Assembly (NCBI RefSeq): GCF_030658505.1
Contig: NZ_JAUTXR010000192.1
Coordinates: 67,256 to 131,255, forward strand
Origin: Stenotrophomonas raiganjensis (SeqCode)
GTDB lineage: Bacteria; Pseudomonadota; Gammaproteobacteria; Xanthomonadales; Xanthomonadaceae
DNA length: 64,000 nt
Direction of reading: 5' to 3'
Every line of letters starts with the position of its first letter. The stretch's first letter is position 1. Below, piece by piece: positions 19,173 to 29,186 of the stretch. The translations under genes were made by a program, and so were the position numbers. A model generated the notes under the pieces. The model saw only the letters and a program-made list of their open reading frames with translations. It was not told where the DNA came from and searched no databases.

Positions 19173-20933
19173 TTACCGCTTCATCGAACCGAAGAACTCG
19201 TCGTTGGACTTGGTGTTCTTCATCTTGTCGAGCAGGAATTCCATCGCGGCCATTTCATCCATCGGATGCAGCAGCTTGCGCAGGATCCAGATCTTCTGCA
19301 GCAGTTCCGGTTCGATCAGCAGGTCTTCGCGGCGGGTGCCGGAACGGTTGATGTCGATGGCCGGGAATACGCGCTTCTCAGCAATGCGGCGGCTCAGGTG
19401 CACTTCGCTGTTGCCGGTGCCCTTGAACTCTTCGTAGATCACCTCGTCCATCTTCGAGCCGGTATCCACCAGCGCGGTGGCGATGATGGTCAGGCTGCCG
19501 CCTTCTTCCACGTTGCGCGCGGCACCGAAGAAGCGCTTCGGGCGGTGCAGGGCGTTGGCGTCAACACCACCGGTCAGCACCTTGCCCGAGCTCGGCACCA
19601 CGTTGTTGTAGGCACGGGCCAGGCGGGTGATCGAGTCCAGCAGGATGACCACGTCCTTCTTGTGCTCGACCAGGCGCTTGGCGCGCTCGATGACCATTTC
19701 GGCCACCTGTACGTGGCGCGCGGCCGGCTCGTCGAAGGTCGAGCTGATGACCTCGCCGCGCACGGTGCGCTGCATTTCAGTCACTTCTTCCGGGCGCTCG
19801 TCGATCAGCAGCACGATCAGGTGCACGTCCGGGTGGTTGGTGGTGATGGCCGTGGCGACCTGCTGCATCATCATCGTCTTGCCGGCCTTGGGCTGCGACA
19901 CGATGAGCGAGCGCTGGCCCTTGCCCTGCGGCGCCATCAGGTCGAGGATGCGGCCGGTGATGTCTTCCGACGAACCGTTGCCACGCTCCAGGGTGAAGCG
20001 GCGGCGCGGGAACAGCGCGGTCAGGTTCTCGAACAGCACCTTGTTCTTCGACGCTTCGATCGGCTCACCGTTGATGGTGTCGACGATGTTCAGCGCGAAG
20101 TAGCGCTCGCCGTCCTTCGGGAAGCGGATGCGGCCGGAGATGTGGTCGCCGGTGCGCAGGTTGAAGCGGCGGATCTGGCTGGGCGAGATGTAGGTGTCGT
20201 CCGGGCCGGCCAGGTAGCTGGCTTCGGCCGCGCGCAGGAAGCCGAAGCCGTCCGGCAGGATTTCCAGCACGCCGTCGGCGGCGACGCCGTCACCGTGGCG
20301 GGTCAGCACCTTCAGCAGGGCGAAGATCACATCCTGCTTGCGGGCGCGCGCCACGCCTTCGGAGATCTGCAGCTGCTCGGCGATTTCCAGCAGCTTCTGC
20401 GCCGGCATGCGCTTGAGGTCGCTCAGCGAATAGACCGGGAAGCCCTCGGGCACGTTGGCGTGCGGGCGCGGCACGAAGGGCTGCTGCTCGCCGCCATCGT
20501 TGGGCATGCCGTCGTCGCGGAAGCGGTTGTTGCGGTCACGGTCGCGGCGGTTGCGGAAGCGGTCGCGGCGGTTGCCCTGGCCTTGCCCCTGGCCCTGCTG
20601 GCCGTTCTGGTTGTACGGGTTCTGGCCCTGGTTCTGGCCACCGCCCTGGTGATTGTGCTGGCGCGGCTGGCCGGATTCGCGGCCCTCGCCACCTTCGCCA
20701 CCGCCACTGCTGGCAGGGGCCTCGGCGGCGGGCGCGCTCGGCGCAGGTGCTGCGGCCGGTGCCGGTGCCGGTGCCGGTGCTTCGGGCGCGGCGGCCAGCG
20801 GCAGGGTCGGCTGCGCCGGAGCGGCGCTGGTTTCGGCGGCTGCCGGAGCGGCGGCCTTGCTCACGCGGGGCTTGCGCACGCGCTTTTCGGCGGGCGCATC
20901 GGCGCTGCCGGTTTCGGAAGTGTTATCGGACAA
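19173..20933 (-). CDS. rho: Transcription termination factor Rho, with long disordered N-terminal extension
   Basis: Hexameric RNA-dependent ATPase that ends transcription. The C-terminal ~420 residues are canonical: RNA-binding domain ([32 protein letters not shown]), Walker [14 protein letters not shown] near residue 345, and [20 protein letters not shown] (Q/R-loop region). The first ~165 residues are an extra low-complexity segment: Ala/Pro-rich, then Gly/Gln/Asn-rich, then Arg/Asp-rich ([16 protein letters not shown]). The last 97 bp are the right attachment repeat of the island, so the 3' end of the reading frame is island-derived yet encodes the same residues. Divided from trxA by 228 bp; the same strand suggests co-transcription is possible. 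Confidence 0.97.
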   Translation of the reverse strand: MSDNTSETGSADAPAEKRVRKPRVSKAAAPAAAETSAAPAQPTLPLAAAPEAPAPAPAPAAAPAPSAPAAEAPASSGGGEGGEGRESGQPRQHNHQGGGQNQGQNPYNQNGQQGQGQGQGNRRDRFRNRRDRDRNNRFRDDGMPNDGGEQQPFVPRPHANVPEGFPVYSLSDLKRMPAQKLLEIAEQLQISEGVARARKQDVIFALLKVLTRHGDGVAADGVLEILPDGFGFLRAAEASYLAGPDDTYISPSQIRRFNLRTGDHISGRIRFPKDGERYFALNIVDTINGEPIEASKNKVLFENLTALFPRRRFTLERGNGSSEDITGRILDLMAPQGKGQRSLIVSQPKAGKTMMMQQVATAITTNHPDVHLIVLLIDERPEEVTEMQRTVRGEVISSTFDEPAARHVQVAEMVIERAKRLVEHKKDVVILLDSITRLARAYNNVVPSSGKVLTGGVDANALHRPKRFFGAARNVEEGGSLTIIATALVDTGSKMDEVIYEEFKGTGNSEVHLSRRIAEKRVFPAIDINRSGTRREDLLIEPELLQKIWILRKLLHPMDEMAAMEFLLDKMKNTKSNDEFFGSMKR

Positions 20934-21161
20934 GAGCGTTATTCCTCGCTTGAAGGTGCGAGCGCCCGGCTGGGGCGGCGAACGTTGGGAATGGGTCTGG
21001 AAGAAACTGCGTCCAGAGGGTGCGGCACGCGAACGCGGCCGGATATGCCGACACTATCATCGGCCTGCGGCGCCGTGCAAGGGCTGCCGGGAACAGCATT
21101 CATCATGGACGCGGGGCGCCCGCCGGCAGCCGCGGGCGGCGGCTGCCGGAAAACAGCAGGA

Positions 21162-21491
21162 TCAGGCCAGGGCCTTGTCCAGCAGGCCGGCCAGCTGGGC
21201 CTTGCCCACCGCACCGATCTGCTCGCCGACCTTCTCGCCATCCTTGAACACGACCAGGTACGGAATCGAACGCACGTGGTACTTGGCGGCCAGCGCACGG
21301 TTGTGGTCGACGTTGACCTTGGCGATCTTGGCGCGGCCCTGGTAGGCATCGGCCAGCTCGTCCAGCGCCGGGGCGATCATCTTGCACGGGCCACACCACT
21401 CGGCCCAGAAATCGACCAGCACCGGTTCCTTGGAATTCAGCACTGCGCTATCAAAGTCGGCGTCGCCGACATGTACAACCTTGTCGCTCAT
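21162..21491 (-). CDS. trxA: Thioredoxin
   Basis: Cytosolic disulfide reductase, 109 residues, with the active site WCGPC (Cys33, Cys36) inside [25 protein letters not shown] and the cis-Pro loop [16 protein letters not shown] 21491 gives the standard family length ([14 protein letters not shown]). It lies upstream of rho and divergent from rhlB, the same trio found together across gammaproteobacteria. Confidence 0.96.
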   Translation of the reverse strand: MSDKVVHVGDADFDSAVLNSKEPVLVDFWAEWCGPCKMIAPALDELADAYQGRAKIAKVNVDHNRALAAKYHVRSIPYLVVFKDGEKVGEQIGAVGKAQLAGLLDKALA

Positions 21492-22002
21492 CTTGGTTTC
21501 TCGTCTTGGATTGCACCCGGCCATGCCGGAGGTGGGTGAACTGGGCCATGCCCGGTGGCGCGACCCTCGTCGTTGCCTCGCGGCGCACTGCCGCGGTGCG
21601 TTCGGCGGGATGCCTGGACGCTCACGGCCGGCAGTGTACCCCTATCGCAGGGCAGGGACAGGCGCCGGCTGGAACCCAGCGTATCGTGATCGCTTCGATG
21701 CCCGGTATGTGTCGGATTTCACTGTCTTCCTGTACATGGGGCTGGCAGTGGGCGACACCAGCGCCTCTGGAAGGGCCGTTCAAGTCCGGTGTTGCTGGGT
21801 GAAGGGCGAGCGTCTCTCGAATCTTTGAGACTGCTCATTCCGGTTTGCCCGCCCGAGTGCGTTAAACTGGGACATTGTGCGGCGCGCGGACCAGGTGGTC
21901 CCAGCCTGCCAACCCGCCGCAGGGGCCGCAGTTTGCGACGGTGCCCCTAGACGATGAAGTGCCAGCCGCCCCACGGGCCGGCGGCCATACCAAGACGGAC
22001 TC
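21492..22002. other. Divergent intergenic region trxA / rhlB
   Basis: About 510 bp without a coding-like frame on either strand. It must contain the outward-facing promoters for trxA-rho and for rhlB. No convincing sigma-70 box pair, operator or palindrome could be picked out. Confidence 0.5.
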
Positions 22003-23724
22003 ATGAGCGACAAACCGCTGACCGATTTGACCTTTTCCTCCTTCGAGCTGCATCCGGCCCTGCAGGCCGGCCTTGAAGGAGCCGGATTCACCCGCTGCAC
22101 CCCGATCCAGGCGCTGACCCTGCCGGTCGCGCTGGCCGGCGGTGATGTTGCCGGCCAGGCCCAGACCGGCACCGGCAAGACCCTGGCCTTCCTGGTCGCG
22201 GTCGTGAACCGCCTGCTGAGCAAGCCGGCGCTGGCCGACCGCAAGCCGGAAGACCCGCGCGCGCTGATCCTCGCCCCGACCCGCGAACTGGCCATCCAGA
22301 TCCACAAGGACGCGGTGAAGTTCGGTTCCGACCTGGGCCTGCGCTTCGCGCTGGTCTACGGCGGTGTCGACTACGACAAGCAGCGCGAGCTCCTGCAGCA
22401 GGGCGTGGACGTGATCATCGCCACCCCGGGCCGCCTGATCGACTACGTGAAGCAGCACAAGGTGGTCTCGCTGCACGCCTGCGAGATCTGCGTGCTGGAC
22501 GAAGCCGACCGCATGTTCGACCTTGGCTTCATCAAGGACATCCGTTTCCTGCTGCGCCGCATGCCGGAGCGCACCACGCGCCAGACCCTGCTGTTCAGCG
22601 CCACCCTCAGCCACCGCGTGCTGGAGCTGGCCTACGAGCACATGAACGAGCCGCAGAAGCTGGTGGTCGAGGCCGAGACGGTGACCGCCGCGCGCGTGCG
22701 CCAGAAGCTGTACTTCCCGGCCGACGAAGAGAAGATCCCGCTGCTGCTGGGCCTGCTGTCGCGCAGCGAAGGCGCCCGCACCATGGTGTTCGTCAATACC
22801 AAGGTGTTCGTCGAGCGTGTCGCGCGCTCGCTGGAGAAGGCCGGCTACCGTGTCGGCGTGCTGTCCGGCGACGTGCCGCAGAAGAAGCGTGAGAGCCTGC
22901 TCAACCGCTTCCAGAAGGGCCAGCTGGAAATCCTGGTGGCCACCGACGTGGCCGCGCGTGGCCTGCACATCGACGGCATCAAGTACGTCTACAACTACGA
23001 TCTGCCGTTCGACGCCGAAGACTACGTGCACCGCATCGGCCGTACCGCCCGCCTGGGCGAGGAAGGCGATGCGATCAGCTTCGCCTGCGAACGCTACGCG
23101 ATGAGCCTGCCGGACATCGAGGCCTACATCGAGCAGAAGATTCCGTCCGAGCCGGTCACCAAGGAACTGCTGACCGCGCTGCCGCGCCCGGAACGCCCGG
23201 CCCCTGCTGCGGGTGAGGACGGCGAAGAGAACGAGAGCGTCGGCCAGATCTTCCGTGAAGCGCGCGAAGCCCGCGCCGCCGAGGAAGAGCGTCGTGGCGG
23301 TGGCCGCAGCGGCGGCCGCTCGAGCGGTGGCCGTGGCGAGCGCCGCGACGGTGAGCGTAGTGGCGAGCGTCGTTCGCGTGGCCCGCGCAAGCCGCGTGTG
23401 GAAGGCGAACAGGTGGCAGCCGCACCGGCCGAAGGTGCTGAAGCCGCTGTCGCCCAGGCTCCGCGCCCGCCGCGCCCGCCGCGTGCCGAAGGTGCGCCGG
23501 AAGGTGCGGTGGATGGCGAGCGCAAGCCGCGCAAGCGTCGTCGTCGTCGCCACGGCCGTCCGGTCGAAGGTGCCGAAGGCGTGCAGGCCACAGCCGGCAA
23601 TGGCGCCAGCCCGGTCACCCCGGTGCAGGTGGTGGCCAAGCCGGTGCGCACCGCGGTCGATACCGGTGATTCGTTCCTGACCCGCATCGGCCGCAAGATC
23701 CGCCGGATGCTGTCGGGCAGCTGA
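22003..23724 (+). CDS. rhlB: DEAD-box ATP-dependent RNA helicase RhlB
   Basis: RNA-unwinding ATPase, in E. coli a partner of RNase E in the degradosome. All motifs are present: Q motif ([13 protein letters not shown]), [22 protein letters not shown] ([10 protein letters not shown]), SAT, and [10 protein letters not shown]. The helicase core ends near residue 390; a C-terminal extension of about 170 residues is Arg/Gly/Glu-rich ([34 protein letters not shown]...) and closes with [13 protein letters not shown]. The extension is much longer than in E. coli (421 residues in total) and resembles RGG-type RNA-binding tails. Confidence 0.96.
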   Translation: MSDKPLTDLTFSSFELHPALQAGLEGAGFTRCTPIQALTLPVALAGGDVAGQAQTGTGKTLAFLVAVVNRLLSKPALADRKPEDPRALILAPTRELAIQIHKDAVKFGSDLGLRFALVYGGVDYDKQRELLQQGVDVIIATPGRLIDYVKQHKVVSLHACEICVLDEADRMFDLGFIKDIRFLLRRMPERTTRQTLLFSATLSHRVLELAYEHMNEPQKLVVEAETVTAARVRQKLYFPADEEKIPLLLGLLSRSEGARTMVFVNTKVFVERVARSLEKAGYRVGVLSGDVPQKKRESLLNRFQKGQLEILVATDVAARGLHIDGIKYVYNYDLPFDAEDYVHRIGRTARLGEEGDAISFACERYAMSLPDIEAYIEQKIPSEPVTKELLTALPRPERPAPAAGEDGEENESVGQIFREAREARAAEEERRGGGRSGGRSSGGRGERRDGERSGERRSRGPRKPRVEGEQVAAAPAEGAEAAVAQAPRPPRPPRAEGAPEGAVDGERKPRKRRRRRHGRPVEGAEGVQATAGNGASPVTPVQVVAKPVRTAVDTGDSFLTRIGRKIRRMLSGS

Positions 23725-23763
23725 TCCGGTAGCACCCGGCCGTTGGTCGGGTGGCTTTGAAGG

Positions 23764-23789
23764 GTAGTGCCGGCCGCTGGCCGGCATGC
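23764..23789 (+). repeat. SMAG palindrome (GCCGGC class)
   Basis: GTAG head at 23764, then GTGCCGGCC-GCT-GGCCGGCATGC, located 40 bp after the rhlB stop. Confidence 0.85.
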
Positions 23790-23859
23790 AGCGCAGTCGC
23801 CGGCCAGGAAACCCTGTCGCGTCTGACTCTGGCCGCGCCTGCCGGCCTGCAGCCAAGCT

Positions 23860-23884
23860 GACTCCTCCTGCATCCGGAGGAGTC
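23860..23884 (+). promoter_or_regulatory. Hairpin that sequesters the ribosome-binding site of the methyltransferase gene
   Basis: GACTCCTCC (23860-23868) and GGAGGAGTC (23876-23884) form a perfect 9-bp stem with loop TGCATCC. The right arm contains the entire Shine-Dalgarno GGAGGAG, seven bases before ATG 23890. No T-tract follows, so it is not a terminator. A transcript starting upstream would fold its ribosome-binding site shut. Confidence 0.75.
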
Positions 23885-23889
23885 ACGCG

Positions 23890-24633
23890 ATGGCATCCGT
23901 ACCCTGTTACGACACATTCGATCTGCACTACGCACAGCACGTGGCGGCCTCTGCATCCCGTCCGCTGGAACGCCGGACGCTGCTGGAGCTGGCCGGTCCA
24001 TTGCAGGGGCGGGATGTCATCGACCTGGCCTGCGGCTCCGGTGACTTCGGCCGTCACCTTCTGCTTCACGGTGCACGAAGCGCCCTCGGCGTCGATCTGT
24101 CCGCAGCGATGATCGAACAGGCGCGCCAGCTTTCGGCGCAGGGCGGTGACGCCATGCAGTTCCTGCACGGCGATGCGACGCGCCTGGATATGCCGGCCCG
24201 TTTCGACCTTGCCGTAGCGGTCTGGCTGTTCAACCATGCCGATACACTGCAGGAACTGGAGCGCATGTACCGGGCCGCGGCCAACGTCCTCAAACCGGGC
24301 GGAAGGCTGCTGGCTATCGTCACCCATCCGGCATTCCGCCTGGCCCGGGGCGACTTCTCCCGCTATGGCGCACGTATCGTCGGGCAACAGGTGCTGGACG
24401 ATCATCACCTGGTGGAGGTGGAGTTCGCCGATGCAGCCGTGGCACGCGTCACCGACCATCAATGGCGTGCGGACCAGCATGAGCAGGCGGCAGCCCGCGC
24501 GGGGCTGCCCGGGCTGCAGTGGCGGGTGCCGGCGCCGACAGCGGCGGAGTGCCGGGGCCGGCCTCCCGGCTTCTGGGATGAATACCGGGACAACAACGCG
24601 CTGGTGGTACTGCACGCCCGCAGGGAGGGGTAG
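23890..24633 (+). CDS. Class I SAM-dependent methyltransferase
   Basis: A 247-residue cytosolic methyltransferase. Motif I VIDLACGSGDFGRHLL (residues about 43-58), acidic loop GVDLSAAMIEQARQL, motif II FDLAVAVWLFNHAD and post-II LKPGGRLLAIVTHP are all clear. The C-terminal part (RVPAPTAAECRGRPPGFWDEYRDNNALVVLHARR) is UbiE/toxin-type small-molecule methyltransferase-like; the substrate cannot be predicted. Its start sits just behind a strong hairpin that hides the ribosome-binding site, so translation is probably conditional. It is flanked by SMAG repeats and stands alone. Confidence 0.88.
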   Translation: MASVPCYDTFDLHYAQHVAASASRPLERRTLLELAGPLQGRDVIDLACGSGDFGRHLLLHGARSALGVDLSAAMIEQARQLSAQGGDAMQFLHGDATRLDMPARFDLAVAVWLFNHADTLQELERMYRAAANVLKPGGRLLAIVTHPAFRLARGDFSRYGARIVGQQVLDDHHLVEVEFADAAVARVTDHQWRADQHEQAAARAGLPGLQWRVPAPTAAECRGRPPGFWDEYRDNNALVVLHARREG

Positions 24634-24699
24634 CGCCAGCGCAGGTCGGGCGGACGTAGCGGCGGATCGAAGATTCCGCCGGGCATGGCCCGGCGCTAC
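24630..24699. repeat. SMAG-type element pair
   Basis: A GTAG head at 24630 is followed about 45 bp later by the inverted partner CGCCGGGC-AT-GGCCCGGCG ending in CTAC at 24696-24699. Confidence 0.7.
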
Positions 24700-24732
24700 C
24701 GATCCGTCGCGCCGGTCCTGCATAATCGGGGC

Positions 24733-25419
24733 ATGAGTGTCCTGCGCTTCGACAATGTCAGCAAACAGTACGCCGGTGGCCACGAGGCACTGACCGATGT
24801 CAGCTTCGAGGTCGCGCCGGGCGAGATGCTGTTCGTCACCGGCCATTCCGGTGCGGGCAAGAGCACCCTGCTCAAGTTGATCCACCTCGACGAGCGGCCC
24901 AGCCGCGGCGCGGTGGTGTTCGACGAACGCAACCTGCTGAAGGTGCGCGGCGGCGACATTCCGCGCCATCGGCGTGCGGTCGGCGCGGTCTACCAGGACC
25001 ATCGCCTGCTGATGGACCGCTCGATCGCCGAGAACGTGGCGCTGCCGCTGATCCTGCGCGGCACCCGCCGTGGCGACATCGGCAAGCGCGTGCGCTCGGT
25101 GCTGGAGCGGATGGGCCTGGGCCATCGCGAGAAGGCGCTGCCCTCGCAGCTGTCAGCCGGCGAGCAGCAGCGCGTCGGCATCGCCCGCGCCATCGTCGGC
25201 GAACCCAAGCTGCTGGTGGCCGACGAGCCCACCGGCAACCTCGACCCGACCCTGGCGGCGGAGATCATGGCCCTGTTCGCCGAGCTGCCCTCGCGCGGCA
25301 CCAGTGTGCTGGTGGTCAGCCACGACCTGCCACTGCTGCGCCGCATGCGCAAGCGCGTACTGATCCTCGACCACGGCCGGCTGGTGGATGACATCTCGCC
25401 GCAGGACCTGGCGGAGTAA
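24733..25419 (+). CDS. ftsE: Cell division ATP-binding protein FtsE
   Basis: ATPase of the FtsEX complex, which activates periplasmic amidase regulators at the septum. 228 residues with Walker A GHSGAGKST, signature LSAGEQQRVGIARAI and Walker B LLVADEPTGNLDP. ATG 24733 gives the family start (MSVLRFDNVSKQYAGG). ftsX follows after 3 bp. Confidence 0.97.
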   Translation: MSVLRFDNVSKQYAGGHEALTDVSFEVAPGEMLFVTGHSGAGKSTLLKLIHLDERPSRGAVVFDERNLLKVRGGDIPRHRRAVGAVYQDHRLLMDRSIAENVALPLILRGTRRGDIGKRVRSVLERMGLGHREKALPSQLSAGEQQRVGIARAIVGEPKLLVADEPTGNLDPTLAAEIMALFAELPSRGTSVLVVSHDLPLLRRMRKRVLILDHGRLVDDISPQDLAE

Positions 25420-25422
25420 CCG

Positions 25423-26370
25423 ATGGCGAAGAACGAAAACAGCGAAGCCGCCGCCCCCTCGCGCGTGGGCGTCTGGTTCCAGCACCACGCGCACAGCGTG
25501 GTGTTCAGCCTCGGCCGCGCCTTCCGCAAGCCGTGGGCGACCCTGTTGACGGTGATGGTCATGGCGCTGGCACTGGCCCTGCCGCTGGGCCTGTCGATCG
25601 CGCTGGACAACCTCAAGCAGTTTGCCGGCAGCGTGCAGCAGTCGCGCGACATCAACGTGTTCCTGAAAGGCAACGTCGATGGCCCGGGCGCGCTGCGCCT
25701 GGCGGGCCAGCTGCGCGATCGCGATGACGTGGCTCAAGTGAACGTGCGCACGCCCGAGCAGGGCCTGCAGGAACTGCGCGATGCCGGCCTCGGCGAGGCG
25801 ATCGACGCACTCAACGACAACCCGCTGCCCTCGCTGCTGGTGATCACCCCCGGCCAGGGCAAGGACGATGCACGCCTGGCACGCGCGCTGGAAAGCCTGC
25901 CCGAGGCCGACCTGGTGCAGCACGACGCGCTGTGGCGCCAGCGCCTGGATGCCTGGCTGGCCTTCGGTGCGCGGCTGGTGCAGGTGCTGTCGGTGCTGCT
26001 CGGCGTGGGTGCCGCACTGGTGGTCGGCAACACCGTGCGCCTGGACATCCAGGCGCGTCGCGAAGAGATCGGCGTGCTGCAGCTGCTCGGCGCCAGTGAT
26101 GGCTTCATCCGTCGTCCGTTCCTGTACCTCGGCGCGTGGTACGGCCTGGGTGCCGGCGCGGTGGCGCTGGCCCTGATCGGCGGCGCCGGTGCCGCGCTGC
26201 GCGTGCCGCTGGCCGAACTCTCGCGCAGCTACGGCAGTCCGTTCGTGCTGCACGGCCTGGACCTGCTGCATGGCGGCCTGGTCCTGCTCGGCACGCTGCT
26301 GCTTGGCTGGCTGGGTGCGTGGCTGGTGACCGGCCACTTCCTGCGCCAGACCCGCCCGACCGACACTTGA
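25423..26370 (+). CDS. ftsX: Cell division protein FtsX
   Basis: Integral membrane partner of FtsE. 315 residues with four transmembrane helices (about 40-65, 180-205, 230-258, 285-305) and an extracytoplasmic loop between the first two (QSRDINVFLKGNVDGPGALRLAGQLRDRDDVAQV), as in the FtsX family. RRE..VLQLLGASDGFIRRPFLYLG is typical of the coupling region. Seven bases before the next gene. Confidence 0.96.
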   Translation: MAKNENSEAAAPSRVGVWFQHHAHSVVFSLGRAFRKPWATLLTVMVMALALALPLGLSIALDNLKQFAGSVQQSRDINVFLKGNVDGPGALRLAGQLRDRDDVAQVNVRTPEQGLQELRDAGLGEAIDALNDNPLPSLLVITPGQGKDDARLARALESLPEADLVQHDALWRQRLDAWLAFGARLVQVLSVLLGVGAALVVGNTVRLDIQARREEIGVLQLLGASDGFIRRPFLYLGAWYGLGAGAVALALIGGAGAALRVPLAELSRSYGSPFVLHGLDLLHGGLVLLGTLLLGWLGAWLVTGHFLRQTRPTDT

Positions 26371-26377
26371 GACCGGC

Positions 26378-27220
26378 ATGCAACCGCAAGCGCTGAAGCA
26401 CCTTGAAGGGCCCGCGACGCGGGTGATGGTGGTCGATGGCTCGAAGCTGGTGCGCAAGCTGATCGCCGACGTCCTGCAGCGTGACCTGCCGGGCGTGGAG
26501 GTGATCGGCTGCGACAGCATCGAGGATGCGCAGCAGGCGCTGGCGCAGGGCCCGGTGGACCTGGTGACCACCTCACTGACGCTGCGTGATGGCGACGGCC
26601 TGGCGCTGGCGCGGATGGTGCGCGAAGCCGCTGGGCAGGCCTATGTGCCGGTGATCGTAGTCTCCGGTGATGCCCAGCAGCACCTGGAGCAGCGCCGCTT
26701 CACCGAGTACGTCACCGACTATTTCGACAAGTCGCTCGGCCATGAAGCGCTGGCGACCTTCATCCGTGGTTATGTGCAGCCGCAGACCATTCCCGGCGCC
26801 ACCATCCTCTACATCGAGGACAGCCGCGTGGTGGCCGAGGCCACCAAGCGCATGCTCGAACGCCAGCAGTTGAACGTGCTGCACGTGGTCAGCGCCGAAG
26901 AGGCGTTCACCCTGCTCACCGCCGAATCGCTGGGGCGCAGCCGTCACCGCATCGACCTGGTACTGACCGACGTGACCCTGAAGGGCGAACTGAGCGGCCG
27001 TGACGTAGTGCAGCGCGTGCGCGTGGACTTCGGCTACGGCAAGCGCCGCCTGCCGGTGCTGGTGATGACCGGCGACGGCAACCCGCACAACCAGACCGGG
27101 CTGCTGCAGTCCGGTGCCAACGACCTGGTGCTCAAGCCGATCGAAGAGCGGCTGCTGGTCACCAAGGTGCTGTTCCAGCTGCGGCTGGCCCGATTGAACG
27201 ATGGACCCCTGATTCGATGA
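26378..27220 (+). CDS. Response-regulator-like protein with two receiver domains, the first degenerate
   Basis: A 280-residue cytosolic protein without an output domain. REC1 (about 12-130) has VVDGS and a terminal Lys (YFDKSLG), but its phosphoacceptor position reads [11 protein letters not shown]: Ser replaces Asp. REC2 (about 140-280) has [21 protein letters not shown] with the acceptor Asp, LVMTGDG and LVLKPIE, so it looks phosphorylatable. The partner kinase is not in the window. It follows ftsX by 7 bp and overlaps ung by 4 bp, so all may share a transcript. A tandem pseudo-receiver suggests an adaptor or phosphate-sink role. Confidence 0.88.
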   Translation: MQPQALKHLEGPATRVMVVDGSKLVRKLIADVLQRDLPGVEVIGCDSIEDAQQALAQGPVDLVTTSLTLRDGDGLALARMVREAAGQAYVPVIVVSGDAQQHLEQRRFTEYVTDYFDKSLGHEALATFIRGYVQPQTIPGATILYIEDSRVVAEATKRMLERQQLNVLHVVSAEEAFTLLTAESLGRSRHRIDLVLTDVTLKGELSGRDVVQRVRVDFGYGKRRLPVLVMTGDGNPHNQTGLLQSGANDLVLKPIEERLLVTKVLFQLRLARLNDGPLIR

Positions 27221-27930
27221 TGGATGAAGTAGCCGATACCCCGACGATCCAGCTGGAGCCAAGCTGGAAGCAGCATGTCGGCGATTACCTGCTGCAGCCG
27301 CAGATGCGCGAACTGTCCAGCTTCCTGCGCCAGCGCAAGGCCGGTGGCGCAGCGGTGTTCCCGCCGGGCCCGCAGATCTTCGCCGCGTTCGACGCCACGC
27401 CGTTCGAGCAGGTGAAGGTGGTGATCCTCGGCCAGGACCCGTACCACGGCCGTGGCCAGGCCCATGGCCTGAGTTTCTCGGTGCCGCCGGGCGTGCCGGT
27501 GCCGCCGTCGCTGCTGAACATCTACAAGGAGATCGAGAGCGATCTCGGTATTCCGCGTCCGGACCACGGCTGCCTGATTCCGTGGGCGCAGCGCGGCGTG
27601 CTGCTGCTCAATGCCGTGCTGACGGTGGAAGAGGGCAAGGCCGGCGCGCATCAGGGCCGTGGCTGGGAAGGCTTCACCGATCACGTGGTGGACGTGCTCA
27701 ACCGCGAACGCGAAGGCTTGGTGTTCATGCTCTGGGGTGCCTACGCGCAGCAGAAGGGCAAGGTCATCGACACCCGTCGCCATCGCGTGCTGAAGTCGCC
27801 GCATCCGTCGCCGTTGTCGGCCCACCGTGGCTTCCTCGGCTGCCGGCATTTCTCGATGGCCAACGAGTACCTGCAGCGCCGCGGGCAGGCCCCGATCGAC
27901 TGGTCGCTGCCACCGCGTTCGGCCCTCTGA
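27217..27930 (+). CDS. ung: Uracil-DNA glycosylase, family 1
   Basis: Removes uracil from DNA in base-excision repair. 237 residues with the water-activating loop [18 protein letters not shown] (Asp and His present), [27 protein letters not shown] and the Leu-intercalation loop [11 protein letters not shown]. The first two ATGs (27217, 27220) are both possible. Overlap with the upstream gene indicates coupling. Confidence 0.97.
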   Translation: MMDEVADTPTIQLEPSWKQHVGDYLLQPQMRELSSFLRQRKAGGAAVFPPGPQIFAAFDATPFEQVKVVILGQDPYHGRGQAHGLSFSVPPGVPVPPSLLNIYKEIESDLGIPRPDHGCLIPWAQRGVLLLNAVLTVEEGKAGAHQGRGWEGFTDHVVDVLNREREGLVFMLWGAYAQQKGKVIDTRRHRVLKSPHPSPLSAHRGFLGCRHFSMANEYLQRRGQAPIDWSLPPRSAL

Positions 27931-28170
27931 GCGCCGGCGGGCGGCCGGGCCTGAACGCCGGGCAACGATTCCTGGCCTGAATGGGCCTCCTGGCCAGCCC
28001 GTTCAGCTCCGCTTGACCGGAATGGGCCAGTTTCCGGCGGGTAATTGCTTGAATTCCAAGGGATTGTGAATCCCGAAATGCGTGCTCGCCACTGTCATCA
28101 AATCGCGCTACGGTAGGGCTCTGTTTGGGACCAGTGTTGCATCAATAGGATGCTGGAACTTTTTCCTCCT

Positions 28171-28197
28171 TTAGCAGTCCAAATCCCGGACTGCTAA
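28171..28197 (+). promoter_or_regulatory. Perfect inverted repeat 12 bp upstream of rpoH
   Basis: TTAGCAGTCC (28171-28180) and GGACTGCTAA (28188-28197) form a 10-bp perfect stem around AAATCCC, ending 11 bases before ATG 28209. In RNA it would cover the ribosome approach region; in DNA it could be an operator. No T-run follows, so it is not a terminator. Confidence 0.6.
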
Positions 28198-28208
28198 GAT
28201 GGGTGCCT

Positions 28209-29084
<876 letters not shown>

Positions 29085-29107
29085 GCGGGGTGGCGATGGA
29101 ATGAAGA

Positions 29108-29138
29108 AAGGCCCGGCATTGCCGGGCCTTTTTGTTTT
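29108..29138 (+). terminator. rpoH terminator
   Basis: AGGCCCGGC-ATT-GCCGGGCCT is a perfect 9-bp stem followed by TTTTTGTTTTT. Confidence 0.92.
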
Positions 29139-29149
29139 TCGCGGCGTTC

Positions 29150-29174
29150 TCATCCACCCATGGTGTGGATCTAC
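29150..29174 (-). repeat. SMAG palindrome
   Basis: ATCCACCCATGGTGTGGAT followed by CTAC at 29171-29174 (GTAG head on the minus strand), between the convergent rpoH and purD ends. Confidence 0.75.
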
Positions 29175-29186
29175 TGACGCTGGGCC

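Larger units (their letters stand above)
11251..19273. mobile_element. Integrated genomic island at the 3' end of rho (~7.9 kb)
   Basis: Bounded by 97-bp direct repeats (11251-11347 and 19177-19273) that are the 3' end of rho. A tyrosine recombinase gene lies 157 bp inside the right end, the arrangement expected of a site-specific integrative element. The interior has visibly lower GC and more AT-rich codons than the flanks. Cargo: three exported/membrane proteins, XRE regulator, serine resolvase, DUF2254-like protein, HUH-like protein. No capsid, portal or conjugation gene is seen, so it is a satellite-like or degenerate integrative element rather than a full prophage or ICE. Confidence 0.9.

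Noticed and set aside
21120..21160. Intrinsic terminator after trxA
   Set aside because: A GC-rich inverted repeat (CCGGCAGCCGC / GCGGCTGCCGG) is present, but there is no T-tract on the minus strand; read-through into rho is more likely.
21862..25125. 1087-codon open frame antisense to rhlB, the methyltransferase and ftsE
   Set aside because: Crosses three real genes and contains low-complexity translations of RGG-region complements.
28171..28197. LexA-type operator before rpoH
   Set aside because: The TTAG...CTAA ends are suggestive, but the central spacing is too long for a xanthomonad LexA site; an RNA hairpin is simpler.
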